42,373 nt of DNA from an uncultured Alphaproteobacteria bacterium (GCA_938048755.1 CALIUG010000190.1:1-42373); one strand, 5' to 3'; counted from the first letter of the stretch, positions 8,262 through 17,052 are shown. A program made the numbers and translations. The notes: generated from the letters alone by a model not told the origin.

Positions 8262-8413
8262 GTTTGTTCGAACGAACGCCTGCCTTGCTGCGCCTGCCCC
8301 TTCGTGGGGACTCTCTCCAAGACAACGCTAATTCGGATACCGCCCTGCACGATAGTCGTGCGGATGCGACGCGCCGAGTTTGGCGTAGATTTTGAGAATG
8401 AGGAGGTCAGCCC
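8262..8413 (+). promoter_or_regulatory. Structured leader region of the cold-shock gene
   Basis: A 16-base near-palindrome GTTTGTTCGAACGAAC lies at 8262-8277. A perfect hairpin GCACGA-TAG-TCGTGC (8347-8361) and a weaker CGCC-GAGTTT-GGCG (8372-8385) lie just before the ribosome site GAGGAGG. Long structured leaders are usual in cspA genes and act in temperature-dependent translation. I could not place the promoter with confidence. Confidence 0.4.
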
Positions 8414-8617
8414 ATGGCGACCGGAACCGTTAAATTTTTTGATACCACCCGTGGCTTCGGCTTCATCCAGCCCGACGACGGCGGCAAGGACGTGTTCGTC
8501 CACGCCACAGCCGTTGAAGAGGCCGGCATGTCCACGCTGCAGGATGGCCAGAAGGTCAACTTCGAAGTCACCACCCAGCGCGGCAAACCTGCCGCGTCGG
8601 ACCTGTCGCCTGCGTAA
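8414..8617 (+). CDS. cspA: Cold-shock domain protein
   Basis: The 67-residue protein is a single cold-shock domain: [15 protein letters not shown] holds RNP1 and VFVHAT holds RNP2. These aromatic faces bind single-stranded RNA or DNA, and the family melts RNA structure in the cytoplasm. Length is typical. The ribosome site GAGGAGG is eight bases before the ATG. A strong terminator follows, so the gene is monocistronic. It stands between repeat B and the sarcosine-oxidase-like gene. Which of the several Csp paralogues it corresponds to cannot be told from the sequence. Confidence 0.95.
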   Translation: MATGTVKFFDTTRGFGFIQPDDGGKDVFVHATAVEEAGMSTLQDGQKVNFEVTTQRGKPAASDLSPA

Positions 8618-8644
8618 TCCGCAGCGACAGCGGACTTGAGATCA

Positions 8645-8680
8645 GGGCCCGGTGCGCAAGCGCCGGGCCCTTTTCCTTTG
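8645..8680 (+). terminator. Intrinsic terminator of the cold-shock gene
   Basis: The arms 8645-8655 and 8660-8670 form an 11-bp stem (GGGCCCGGUGC with one G-U pair) closed by a GCAA loop of the GNRA type. TTTTCCTTT follows directly. It ends 28 bases past the cspA stop. Confidence 0.9.
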
Positions 8681-8740
8681 TTAGCAGAGCAATCTGTGAG
8701 ACCCCGATTCATGATCGGGATCACCATCACGCGAAGGACG

Positions 8741-9997
8741 TCAATGACTCGCCGCCGTCGCCGCCTTGTCGTCCAGCAGGCTGAACGTGTCGAACCGTTC
8801 CAGTCCGAACGCTGCAATCAGCTCCGGCACCTCGTCCTTGGCGATGAGTTGGGCGTTCATCTTTCCGCACACAGGTGTGGCCTTGAAGCCCCAGGTGCCC
8901 CAGCCGGCGTCGAGGTAGTAGTTCTTCACCGCTGACTTGCCCATAACGGGGCTGTAGTCGGGCGTCATGTCGGTCATGCCGGCCCATTGACGCAGGATCT
9001 TGATGTTGGCCAGGAACGGGAAGAGCTCCAGGGTGCCGACCATCCAGTGCTCTTTCATGTCGAGCGAGCTGTTGGTGTTGTAGCGGGTATAGGGGTCGGA
9101 CCCGCCGCCGATCACGACCTCGCCACGTGAGGTCTGGCTCAGGTACACATGATGCTGGGCGCTGGAGATCATGGGATCGAGGAAGGGTTTCAGCGGCTGG
9201 GTGACGCCGGCCTGCAGGGGGTAGGTCTTGATGGGAAGCTTGATGCCCGCCATCGCCGCGACCTGGCCCGACATGCCGGCGACGCACTGGATGACCTGGC
9301 CTGCCTTCACGAATCCCCGGTTGGTGTGGACGCCAGTGATGGTCGTCTCGCCGCCCGCACCCTTGTCCAGTTCCAGGCTGGTGACTTCGGTGTTCTGGTG
9401 GATCTCCGCGCCGCGCTTCCAGGCGCCCGAGGCATATCCCCAGGCCACGGCATCGTGTCGCGCGATGGAACCTGGATGATGGACCAGCGCGCCCTGCACG
9501 GGGAACCGCGCGTCCCGTGAGACATCCATGAACGGGACCAGGCGTTTGAGCTCCTCGTAGTCGACGAGATCGCTGGCAATGCCGAAATGGCGGCTCACCT
9601 CGTCGCGCCAGCGCATGGTGCGCATCTGGGCGTCGTTGTGGGCCAGCGTGATCTGGGCGCGGCGCGACATCATGAGGTTGAGATCGAAGTCGTTGGCCAG
9701 GTCCTGATAGAGCCGGACCGAGGTGTCGTAGAACTTAACGCCCGCGGGGGTGAGGTAGTTGGAGCGGATCACCATGGTGTTCCGGCCCGTATTGCCCGAA
9801 CCGATGTAACCCTTTTCCAGGACCGCCACGTTGGTGATGCCCCAGTCGCGCGCCAGATAATAGGCCGTTGCCAGGCCATGGCCGCCGCCGCCGATGATGA
9901 CGACGTCATAGCCGGGCTTCAGTTCGGAAGGCGTCGGCAACGCCCGGGGCATGCGCCCGTCCTTCTTCAGGCCGTGTTTCAGAAGCGCAAAAACCAT
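8741..9997 (-). CDS. soxB: Sarcosine oxidase beta-subunit family oxidoreductase
   Basis: The 418-residue protein has an FAD-binding VVIIGGGGHGLATAYYL (32-48), NTGRNTMVIRSNYL (69-82), HHPGSIARHDAVAWGY (173-188), where the family's covalently bound FMN histidine lies, and a C-terminal GWGTWGFKATPVCG. This matches SoxB of heterotetrameric sarcosine oxidase, which oxidatively demethylates sarcosine to glycine. The start at 9997 gives the usual N-terminus. The other subunits (soxD, soxA, soxG) are not next to it: cspA lies on one side and repeat C on the other. It may work with subunits encoded elsewhere or as a stand-alone amine oxidase. Confidence 0.88.
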   Translation of the reverse strand: MVFALLKHGLKKDGRMPRALPTPSELKPGYDVVIIGGGGHGLATAYYLARDWGITNVAVLEKGYIGSGNTGRNTMVIRSNYLTPAGVKFYDTSVRLYQDLANDFDLNLMMSRRAQITLAHNDAQMRTMRWRDEVSRHFGIASDLVDYEELKRLVPFMDVSRDARFPVQGALVHHPGSIARHDAVAWGYASGAWKRGAEIHQNTEVTSLELDKGAGGETTITGVHTNRGFVKAGQVIQCVAGMSGQVAAMAGIKLPIKTYPLQAGVTQPLKPFLDPMISSAQHHVYLSQTSRGEVVIGGGSDPYTRYNTNSSLDMKEHWMVGTLELFPFLANIKILRQWAGMTDMTPDYSPVMGKSAVKNYYLDAGWGTWGFKATPVCGKMNAQLIAKDEVPELIAAFGLERFDTFSLLDDKAATAASH

Positions 9998-10084
9998 GGT
10001 GTCAGGTACCCGTCACAGGACGCAGATCGAAGCGCCATAGTGCATGGCGATCCCTGCCGCGCAAAGCGGCAGGAGCCCCTTTTT

Positions 10085-10503
10085 TGTTTGTTCCCTCAGG
10101 CGCCGGGCGTTCGCTCCGCTCACTTGGCTTTCGCCGCATGCGTGGCGCCGGTGCGGTCGCACCGGTCGGCGGCCGCTGCGCTCTCGCCGCCGAATGCCTG
10201 CTCACCAGCGGCGTTGGGTTCGTGTTGCAATCACCTCCAACGTGTCATCCCGGCCTTGAGCCGGGATCCCGGATAACCGCGCTGCGGTTTCCGGGATGAC
10301 ACCCCTTGGGATGGTTAGTAGGCGAGAGGCCCCATTTGGGGCCGAGGGGAGCGACTGCGACCCCGCGCCGATAGGCGCGTGAGCCAAGCGCACGGAGTGC
10401 GCGCCGGCGCTTGAGGCTAAAAGACAAGACCGAGCAACCGCGACCCCGCCGCGCATGCGGCGTAAGCCAAGTGAACGGAGTGAACGCCGGCGCCTGAGGC
10501 TAA
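10085..10503. repeat. Composite structured repeat, copy C, with extra half-unit
   Basis: It is oriented like copy B. The left arm is at about 10094-10135, followed by CCGGTGCG-GT-CGCACCGG. The core holds CCCGGCCTTGAGCCGGG and CCGGATAACC...TTTCCGGGATGAC. GGCCCC-ATTT-GGGGCC lies at 10328-10343, and the right arm at about 10377-10420 has the perfectly paired GCGCAC-GGA-GTGCGC. A further partial half-unit with its own arm follows at about 10440-10503, separated by the usual AGGCTAAAAGACAA end. The element fills most of the space between the divergent soxB and glutamate dehydrogenase genes. Confidence 0.88.
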
Positions 10504-10579
10504 ACACCAAGTCAGCCGTGCTTCGCACAGTCCACACAACCTGCTAGTGTTTGTGTTCGTGGCGCCTTGAGAGGCAACG

Positions 10580-13500
10580 ATGCGACAGGATGACGAGCAC
10601 CTGCTGGAAGAACGGCTGGACGAGGTGCTGGCACTGGTCAGGGAACGGTTCGGGGCAGATGCTGACACGGTCGAGACCTTCGCCAGGAGCTACTTTGCCG
10701 ATGTGCTGACCGAAGACATTGTCGGCCAGTCGGTCGAAAACCTCTATGGCGCCGTCGCCTCCATGTGGCAGGGCCTGAAGCAGCGCAAACAGGCCGGTCC
10801 CAAGATCCGGGTCTACAACCCTGATCTCGAACAGAACGGCTGGCAGTCGACCCATACCGCCATCGAGATCATCAACGACGACATGCCGTTCCTGGTCGAT
10901 TCCGTGGTCTCGGCACTCAACATCATGAACCTGCCGGTGCTGATGCTGATCCACCCCATTGTGCACGTCACCCGTGACGACAAGGGCGTGATCACCATGC
11001 TTGCCGGGCGCGGTGGCGCGACCGACAAGACCGCATCGGAATCCGTGCTCCATATTGAGGTTACCCAGCAGCCGGCCGGACCACGCCACGAGGAGATCGA
11101 GGCGCGGCTGTCACAGGTTCTGGCCAGCGTGCGCGCCGCGGTCGAGGACTGGCCTGCCATGAAGGCCGAACTTGATGCCCGGATCGCCGAGTTGAAGGCA
11201 AATCCGCCGCCGGTGCCCGCCGAGGATCTGGCAGAAGGTCTCGATTTCCTGCAATGGCTGCACGACAACCATTTCACCTTCCTGGGTCATCGCGAGTACG
11301 TCTTCGAACGGCGCGACGGCAAGGTTTATGCAGAGATCGTCGAGGACAAGAGACTGGGTGTTCTGCGCGAGGTTTCCGAGGAAAGCCGGGCACGCCACAA
11401 GGAACCCCTGCCGGACCACTACGCCAGCTTCCTGGAGAAAAAGGAGCTGTTCATCATCTCCAAGGCGTGGACCCGCTCGGACGTGCATCGCGCGGTTTAC
11501 ATGGATTATATCGGCGTGCGCCGGTTCGATGCCGATGGCAAGGTCGTGGGTGAGCGCCGCTTCCTGGGCCTGCTCACCTCCACGGCCTACAGCGCCCTGC
11601 CGCGCCAGATCCCGCTTCTTCGCCGCAAGGTGGAAACGGTGTTCGAGCGTTCCGGCTTCACCCGCGGCAGCCATAACGCCAAGTCCCTGGAACATATCCT
11701 CGACACCTTCCCGCGTGACGAACTCTTCCAGATTGATGTCGATACCCTGGAGCGGTTTGCCCACGGCATCCTGCATCTGGAGCATCGCCAGCGCATCCGG
11801 CTCTTCATGCGCCGGGATTCCTATGGCGAATTTGTCGCCTGTCTGGTCTTTGTTCCGCGCGACCGCTTCTCCACCGATCTGCGCACGCGCATGGAAGCGA
11901 TCCTGATGGAGGAGCTGGGCGGCAATTCCGTCGATGTCACGACCCAGCTTTCGGATGCGCCCATGGCGCGCGCCCATTTCATCGTCCACACGCCGGGTGG
12001 TCTGGGCAGCGGTGCCGATGCACGCACGATCGAGCAACGCCTGATCGAGGCCTCACGCAACTGGGAAGACGATCTGGCCGATGCCCTGGCCGATGAATAC
12101 GGCGAGGGCCAGGGCATGGTGCTGTATCACCGTTATGCTGATGCCATTCCCGCCAACTACAAGGAAACCTTCAGTGCCCGTCTGGCGGTGGCCGATATCG
12201 AGCGCATGGAAAAGATGGCCGAAGGCGGCATCGCCATGAATCTCTACCGGCGCGTCGATGCCGAGGACGGCGTGCTCAACTTCAAGGTCTATCACGCCGG
12301 GTATCCGGTGCCGCTTTCGGCGATCATGCCCATGCTTGAGCATATGGGTCTGGTGGTGATCGAGGAGATGCCCTTTGAAGTCCGGTTCGAGGAAGACGAA
12401 CCGATCTGGATTCACGACTTCCATGTGAAGCTCGAATTCGGCTGGGACGTCGACGTTACCGAAGCCCGTCAGCGGTTCCATGACACCTTTGCGCGTGTCT
12501 GGTCCGGCGAGGTCGAGGACGATGACTTCAACGATCTGGTGCTTGCCGGTCTCGACTGGCGCCAGGTCGTTGTGCTGCGTGCCTATGCCAAGTATCTCAC
12601 GCAGGCCAATGCCCCGTTCAGCCAGGCCTATGTCGAACGCACACTGGCCATGAATCCCGGCATTGCCCTGCTGCTGGTGCAGTTGTTCGTCGCACGTTTT
12701 GATCCCGACAACCGCGCCGATGTCGAGACCCGCACCGATGCCATCCGTGCCGAGATCAACGATGCGCTTGATGGCGTCGCTTCGCTTGATGAGGACCGCA
12801 TCCTGCGCCGTTACCTCAACCTGATCGAAGCAACCCTGCGCACCAACTTCTTCCAGCTGGATGAATCAGGTGCGCACAAGCCTTATGTCTCCTTCAAGTT
12901 CGATTCCGCCATGGTCGAAGACCTTCCCGACCCCCGGCCCTGGCGCGAGATCTTCGTCTATTCGGCCCGGGTTGAAGCTGTGCATCTGCGCGGGGGGCCG
13001 GTCGCGCGCGGCGGCATCCGCTGGTCGGACCGGCGTGAGGATTTCCGCACCGAGGTGCTGGGCCTGGTGAAGGCCCAGATGGTCAAGAACGCGGTCATCG
13101 TACCCGTGGGCTCCAAGGGTGGCTTTGTCGTCAAACGCCCGCCGACCGAGGGCGGACGCGAAGCGTTCCAGGCCGAAGGCATCGCCTGCTACCAGACCTT
13201 CATGGCGGGCATGCTCGACATCACCGACAACATTGTCGGTGGCGAAATCGTCCAGCGCGAACGGGTCGTGCGTTACGACGATGACGATCCCTATCTGGTT
13301 GTTGCCGCCGACAAGGGTACGGCGACGTTCTCCGATATCGCCAACGCCGTGGCCCGCGATTACGGCCACTGGCTTGATGACGCCTTTGCGTCAGGCGGAT
13401 CGGCTGGCTACGACCACAAGGCTATGGCGATCACCGCGCGTGGCGCCTGGGAAGCGGTCAAACGCCACTTCCGCGAGATGGGCAAGAACATCCAGAAGGA

Positions 13501-15400
13501 AGACTTCACCGTCATCGGTATCGGTGACATGGCAGGCGACGTGTTCGGCAACGGTATGCTGTTGTCCGAGCACATCCGCCTGCTGGGCGCGTTCAACCAT
13601 CTCCATATCTTCGTGGATCCCGACCCTGAAGCGGCGACCAGCTTTGCCGAACGCAAGCGCCTGTTCGACTTGCCGCGATCGTCCTGGTCGGACTACAACG
13701 CCGACTTGATTTCCAAGGGTGGCGCCATCTTCGAGCGCAGCGCCAAGTCGCTTCAGCTCTCCGAAGAGGTGCGTGCCTGTTTCGGCATCAAGGCTGCTCA
13801 GGTCACGCCCAACGAGCTGATCCACGCCATGCTGAAGGCCGATGTCGAGCTCTTCTGGAACGGCGGCATCGGCACCTATATCAAGGCGACCGACGAAAGC
13901 CATGCCGAGGTCGGCGACCGTGCCAACGATTCCCTGCGCGTCAATGGCGACGAACTGGGCGCCAAGGTCGTGGGTGAGGGCGGCAATCTGGGCGCAACCC
14001 AGGCCGGGCGCATTGAATACGCGCTCGCCGGCGGGCGCATCAACACCGATGCCATCGACAATTCCGCGGGCGTTGACTGCAGCGATCACGAGGTCAACAT
14101 CAAGATCCTGCTGGGCGATGTCGTTGCCGGTGGCGACATGACTCTGAAACAGCGCGACCAACTGCTGGTCGAGATGACCGATGAGGTCGCCGATCTTGTC
14201 CTGCGCGACAACTACCTGCAGACCCAGGCGCTCACGGTGCTGCAGAGCCACGGCGAGACACGCACGGACGAGCAGATCCGCTTCATGAAGGAGGTCGAAC
14301 AGACCGGCCTGCTTGATCGGCGCATCGAAGGTCTGCCTGATGATGAGGAACTGGCGGAATGGCGCCAACGCGGCCGCCGTTTCACGCGCCCGGAACTCTC
14401 GGTCCTGCTGGCCTATGCCAAGATGGATCTCTATCCCGCCCTGCTGGCCTCGGACCTGCCTGATGATCCCGATCTGGAAGGTGATCTCGTGCGTTACTTC
14501 CCCGCGGCGCTTCAGGAACGCTTTCGCGACGGCATCATGGACCATCGTCTGCGCCGCGAGATTGTCGCCACCTTCACGACCAACTCCATCGTCAACCGCG
14601 CGGGCATCACCTTCGTGCGACGCCTCTCGGAGGAAACCGGTCACGGCGTCGATCAGGTCGCGCGCGCCTATGCGGTCGCACGCGATGCCTTCGGACTGCG
14701 TGAGGTCTGGGCCGCCATTGAAGCACTCGACAACAAGGTCGATGCCGGAGTTCAGACCGGCATGTTCGAGGAAACCATGCTGCTGGTCGAGCGGGTCACC
14801 TCCTGGATGCTGCGCAACCGCACACAACCCATGGCCATGGGCGCGACCGTGGCGGCCTTCCGCCCCGCGGTGGAGGCCCTGCAGAAGAAGCTGCCGGATC
14901 TGGTTTCCAAGGCGCGCCGCCAGTCCATGCGCCGTGCTGCGGAACGTTATGAAAAGGCAGGCGTGCAGAAGGACACCGCCGCCACGGTCGCGAGCCTGCG
15001 CACCCTGGCTGCGGTCTGTGATGTCATCGACGGTGCCGAAAGCTCCGGTCTCGACGTCATCGATATCGCCACCGTCTTCTTTGATGTTGGTGAGGAGCTG
15101 GGCAACGAATGGCTGCGCGACATGGTCGGGCGTCTCAAGGTCGATGATCGCTGGGATCGCCTGGCCCAGCAGGCGTTGATCGAGGAGAGTTTCCAGCAGC
15201 AGCGTGCGCTGACCGCTGCCGTACTGTCCTCGACCCAGGGCACCCCCGCCGACAAGGCGACCGGCAAATGGATCGACGCCAACCGCGCGGCCGTCAATCG
15301 AACCCGCGCCGTTCTGGCCGATCTCAAGAGCGCCAACACGCCGGTCGATTTGGCGATGGCGTCCGTGGCAAGCAGAGCGCTAAGGTCGCTGGCAGGTTAG
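10580..15400 (+). CDS. gdhB: NAD-specific glutamate dehydrogenase, large (180-kDa) class
   Basis: The enzyme oxidises glutamate to 2-oxoglutarate and ammonia with NAD, mainly in amino-acid catabolism. At 1606 residues it matches the large bacterial class. The long N-terminal half carries the regulatory ACT-like region typical of the class. The catalytic domain shows RGGIRWSDRREDFRTE at about residues 810-825 and KAQMVKNAVIVPVGSKGGF at about 830-849, with the conserved lysines. The nucleotide-binding part is GIGDMAGDVFGNGM near residue 983. AGAGG lies about eight bases ahead of the ATG. The next gene starts 23 bases after the stop and is probably co-transcribed. No frameshift or lost key residue is visible. 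Confidence 0.96.
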   Translation: MRQDDEHLLEERLDEVLALVRERFGADADTVETFARSYFADVLTEDIVGQSVENLYGAVASMWQGLKQRKQAGPKIRVYNPDLEQNGWQSTHTAIEIINDDMPFLVDSVVSALNIMNLPVLMLIHPIVHVTRDDKGVITMLAGRGGATDKTASESVLHIEVTQQPAGPRHEEIEARLSQVLASVRAAVEDWPAMKAELDARIAELKANPPPVPAEDLAEGLDFLQWLHDNHFTFLGHREYVFERRDGKVYAEIVEDKRLGVLREVSEESRARHKEPLPDHYASFLEKKELFIISKAWTRSDVHRAVYMDYIGVRRFDADGKVVGERRFLGLLTSTAYSALPRQIPLLRRKVETVFERSGFTRGSHNAKSLEHILDTFPRDELFQIDVDTLERFAHGILHLEHRQRIRLFMRRDSYGEFVACLVFVPRDRFSTDLRTRMEAILMEELGGNSVDVTTQLSDAPMARAHFIVHTPGGLGSGADARTIEQRLIEASRNWEDDLADALADEYGEGQGMVLYHRYADAIPANYKETFSARLAVADIERMEKMAEGGIAMNLYRRVDAEDGVLNFKVYHAGYPVPLSAIMPMLEHMGLVVIEEMPFEVRFEEDEPIWIHDFHVKLEFGWDVDVTEARQRFHDTFARVWSGEVEDDDFNDLVLAGLDWRQVVVLRAYAKYLTQANAPFSQAYVERTLAMNPGIALLLVQLFVARFDPDNRADVETRTDAIRAEINDALDGVASLDEDRILRRYLNLIEATLRTNFFQLDESGAHKPYVSFKFDSAMVEDLPDPRPWREIFVYSARVEAVHLRGGPVARGGIRWSDRREDFRTEVLGLVKAQMVKNAVIVPVGSKGGFVVKRPPTEGGREAFQAEGIACYQTFMAGMLDITDNIVGGEIVQRERVVRYDDDDPYLVVAADKGTATFSDIANAVARDYGHWLDDAFASGGSAGYDHKAMAITARGAWEAVKRHFREMGKNIQKEDFTVIGIGDMAGDVFGNGMLLSEHIRLLGAFNHLHIFVDPDPEAATSFAERKRLFDLPRSSWSDYNADLISKGGAIFERSAKSLQLSEEVRACFGIKAAQVTPNELIHAMLKADVELFWNGGIGTYIKATDESHAEVGDRANDSLRVNGDELGAKVVGEGGNLGATQAGRIEYALAGGRINTDAIDNSAGVDCSDHEVNIKILLGDVVAGGDMTLKQRDQLLVEMTDEVADLVLRDNYLQTQALTVLQSHGETRTDEQIRFMKEVEQTGLLDRRIEGLPDDEELAEWRQRGRRFTRPELSVLLAYAKMDLYPALLASDLPDDPDLEGDLVRYFPAALQERFRDGIMDHRLRREIVATFTTNSIVNRAGITFVRRLSEETGHGVDQVARAYAVARDAFGLREVWAAIEALDNKVDAGVQTGMFEETMLLVERVTSWMLRNRTQPMAMGATVAAFRPAVEALQKKLPDLVSKARRQSMRRAAERYEKAGVQKDTAATVASLRTLAAVCDVIDGAESSGLDVIDIATVFFDVGEELGNEWLRDMVGRLKVDDRWDRLAQQALIEESFQQQRALTAAVLSSTQGTPADKATGKWIDANRAAVNRTRAVLADLKSANTPVDLAMASVASRALRSLAG

Positions 15401-15423
15401 GACTTCAACAGGGATTCCACGCC

Positions 15424-16278
15424 ATGGCTGCTTCGCCGGATGCAGGGAACATTATCGACCTCGCGCGTTACCCTATCGATAGGCCCGATTCCCCGGCGTT
15501 CGACGCCTGTCTTGCCGCCATTCGGTCGGAGCTCGATGACGATGGTTGCGCCGTTCTGAAGGGTTTCGTGCGGTCCGAATGCATGGCCGGTCTGGAAGCA
15601 GAGGCCGAACGAACCGCACCCTTTGCCCATCGCAACTACAACCGCACCAACGCCTATTTCACCCAGGATGATGAAAGCCTGCCGCACGATCATCCCATGC
15701 GGCGGTTTTACGAGCGCTCCAATGCGTTTGTGCCTGCCGATAACTTCGGTGCCGAATCCATGCTGCGCGCGATCTACGAAGCACCCTGTTTTGCGCCCTT
15801 CATCCAGGCCGCCCTGCAGGAGGAACGATTCTTCCGCTATGACGATCCCCTGGCCGATGTGATCATCAATGTCGTGGAACCAGGCGGAGGTTTCCCCTGG
15901 CATTTCGACACCAACAACTACACCGTCACCCTGGCCATCCGGAACGGTGAGGACGGCGGCCTGTTCCGCTACTGCCCAGATCTGCGCACGCCGAGCGATG
16001 AGAACTACGAAGGTGTCCGCGCCGTGCTCGATGGTGACGAGGCCGCCGTGCACACCCTGTCCCTGGAGCCCGGCGATCTGCAGATTTTCAAGGGCCGTTA
16101 TGCCCTCCACAGCGTCTCGCCTGTCCTGGGCAACCGCGCCCGTTATGTCGGCATCTTCAGCTTTGCCGAAATCCCCGGCATGGTCGGAAGCGTGGAACGC
16201 ACCCGCCAACTCTACGGCCGCGTCCTCCCCATCCACGAAGAACGCGCAGGCCTGCGATCAGACGCGTTGGTGGATTGA
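15424..16278 (+). CDS. Fe(II)/2-oxoglutarate dioxygenase, BesD/HalD-like hydroxylase
   Basis: The start at 15424 (MAASPDAG) gives 284 residues; the frame upstream only overlaps glutamate dehydrogenase. The iron triad is His160, Asp162 (HFDTNNYTVTL) and His229 (YALHSV), with Arg240 as the probable 2-oxoglutarate anchor. The DENYEGVRAVL and EPGDLQIFKGRYALH stretches resemble the family that includes the amino-acid halogenases BesD and HalD. In those halogenases the Asp of HxD is replaced by Gly. Here it is kept, so hydroxylation is expected. The substrate may be a free amino acid, by family analogy only. Being 23 bases behind the dehydrogenase hints at amino-acid metabolism. Confidence 0.82.
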   Translation: MAASPDAGNIIDLARYPIDRPDSPAFDACLAAIRSELDDDGCAVLKGFVRSECMAGLEAEAERTAPFAHRNYNRTNAYFTQDDESLPHDHPMRRFYERSNAFVPADNFGAESMLRAIYEAPCFAPFIQAALQEERFFRYDDPLADVIINVVEPGGGFPWHFDTNNYTVTLAIRNGEDGGLFRYCPDLRTPSDENYEGVRAVLDGDEAAVHTLSLEPGDLQIFKGRYALHSVSPVLGNRARYVGIFSFAEIPGMVGSVERTRQLYGRVLPIHEERAGLRSDALVD

Positions 16279-16315
16279 AGGGCACCTCGTTCGGCTTGGC
16301 GCTTCTACTTCGGTC

Positions 16316-16344
16316 TTGAACAACTATGGTGGAACCACCATATT
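16316..16344 (+). promoter_or_regulatory. Promoter and palindromic operator of the toxin-antitoxin pair
   Basis: A -35-like TTGAAC (16316-16321) and a -10-like CATATT (16339-16344) are spaced by 17 bases. The perfect inverted repeat TATGGTGG-AA-CCACCATA (16325-16342) fills the spacer and overlaps the -10. This is the usual place for an operator bound by an autoregulating antitoxin. Confidence 0.72.
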
Positions 16345-16376
16345 GAGGCATGGAACGATGAAGACTCAGCACGCTT

Positions 16377-16736
16377 GTGTGGGTGGGTTCGAGCCTTGAG
16401 GATTTGAAGGCTTTTCCTGATGCTGTGCAGGACCATCTCGGGTTTGCCCTGCATCAGGCGCAGGCGGGAATGAAGCACCATGATGCCAAGCCGATGAAGG
16501 GCCTTGGCTCCGGTGTGCTTGAGATTGTGTCCCGCCACGACGGCGATACCTATCGTGCGGTCTATGCCGTGCGTTTCAGGGACACACTCTACGTTCTGCA
16601 TGCCTTTCAGAAGAAGGCCAGAAAGGGCATTGCAACATCCAGGCAGGATCTGGATCTGATCAAACGTCGACTGAAGGCTGCTCAGAACCATTTTGATGGC
16701 GCCGATGGCAAAGGAGAAGGACATGGACACAGATGA
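16377..16736 (+). CDS. higB: HigB/Gp49-type toxin of a type II toxin-antitoxin pair
   Basis: The 119-residue frame shows WVGSSLEDLKAFP, AKPMKGLGSGVLEIV, GDTYRAVYAVRF and YVLHAFQKKARKGIAT. These are characteristic of the phage-derived Gp49/HigB branch of the RelE superfamily, ribosome-dependent mRNA interferases. Only a GTG at 16377 is available as start in this frame. An ATG at 16358 reads MKTQHA and then shifts frame by one base within TGTGTGGGTGGG. Family members normally have a few residues before WVGSS, so either the GTG is used or one base was gained. The 3' end overlaps the antitoxin start by 14 bases. Confidence 0.82.
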   Translation: MWVGSSLEDLKAFPDAVQDHLGFALHQAQAGMKHHDAKPMKGLGSGVLEIVSRHDGDTYRAVYAVRFRDTLYVLHAFQKKARKGIATSRQDLDLIKRRLKAAQNHFDGADGKGEGHGHR

Positions 16737-17052
16737 TGTGAACATCGAACAAGGCAGCGGAAATATCTTTGCCGATCTTGGCCGATCCGATTCCGACGCC
16801 CATCAGCTGAAAGCTGATCTTGTCATGCGTATCGATGATATTGTCCGCAGCAGGGGCTTGAGCCAGGTCCAGGCCGGTGAGCTCATGGGACTGTCCCAAC
16901 CAGACGTCTCACGGCTGCTGCGGGGCAACTTCCGGGATTACTCCATGGAAAGGCTGATGCGTCTGCTCACGATGCTGGGACGTGACGTCGACATTGTCAT
17001 CCGAAAGCCCACGTCACCCCGACAAGGCAGACTAAGCATCGACGCTGCCTAG
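16723..17052 (+). CDS. higA: HigA-type antitoxin, Xre-family helix-turn-helix
   Basis: AAGGAG at 16711-16716, six bases before the ATG at 16723, fixes the start and gives 109 residues. An Xre-like helix-turn-helix lies at LSQVQAGELMGLSQPDVSRLL, preceded by an acidic N-terminus and followed by a basic C-terminal tail. In this class the antitoxin binds the toxin and also its own promoter. The palindrome at 16325-16342 is the likely target. The toxin-first order is that of HigBA. It ends six bases before the convergent desulfhydrase pseudogene. Confidence 0.85.
   Translation: MDTDDVNIEQGSGNIFADLGRSDSDAHQLKADLVMRIDDIVRSRGLSQVQAGELMGLSQPDVSRLLRGNFRDYSMERLMRLLTMLGRDVDIVIRKPTSPRQGRLSIDAA

Noticed and set aside
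8262-8277. LexA-type operator before cspA
   Set aside because: The palindrome GTTTGTTCGAACGAAC lacks the GAAC-N7-GAAC spacing typical of alphaproteobacterial LexA sites.
13391-14827. A 478-codon minus frame inside the glutamate dehydrogenase gene
   Set aside because: The plus frame carries the conserved catalytic motifs there; the antisense frame is a codon-bias shadow.
15424-16278. An amino-acid halogenase
   Set aside because: The aspartate of HxD is kept, whereas BesD/HalD halogenases have Gly there to make room for chloride.
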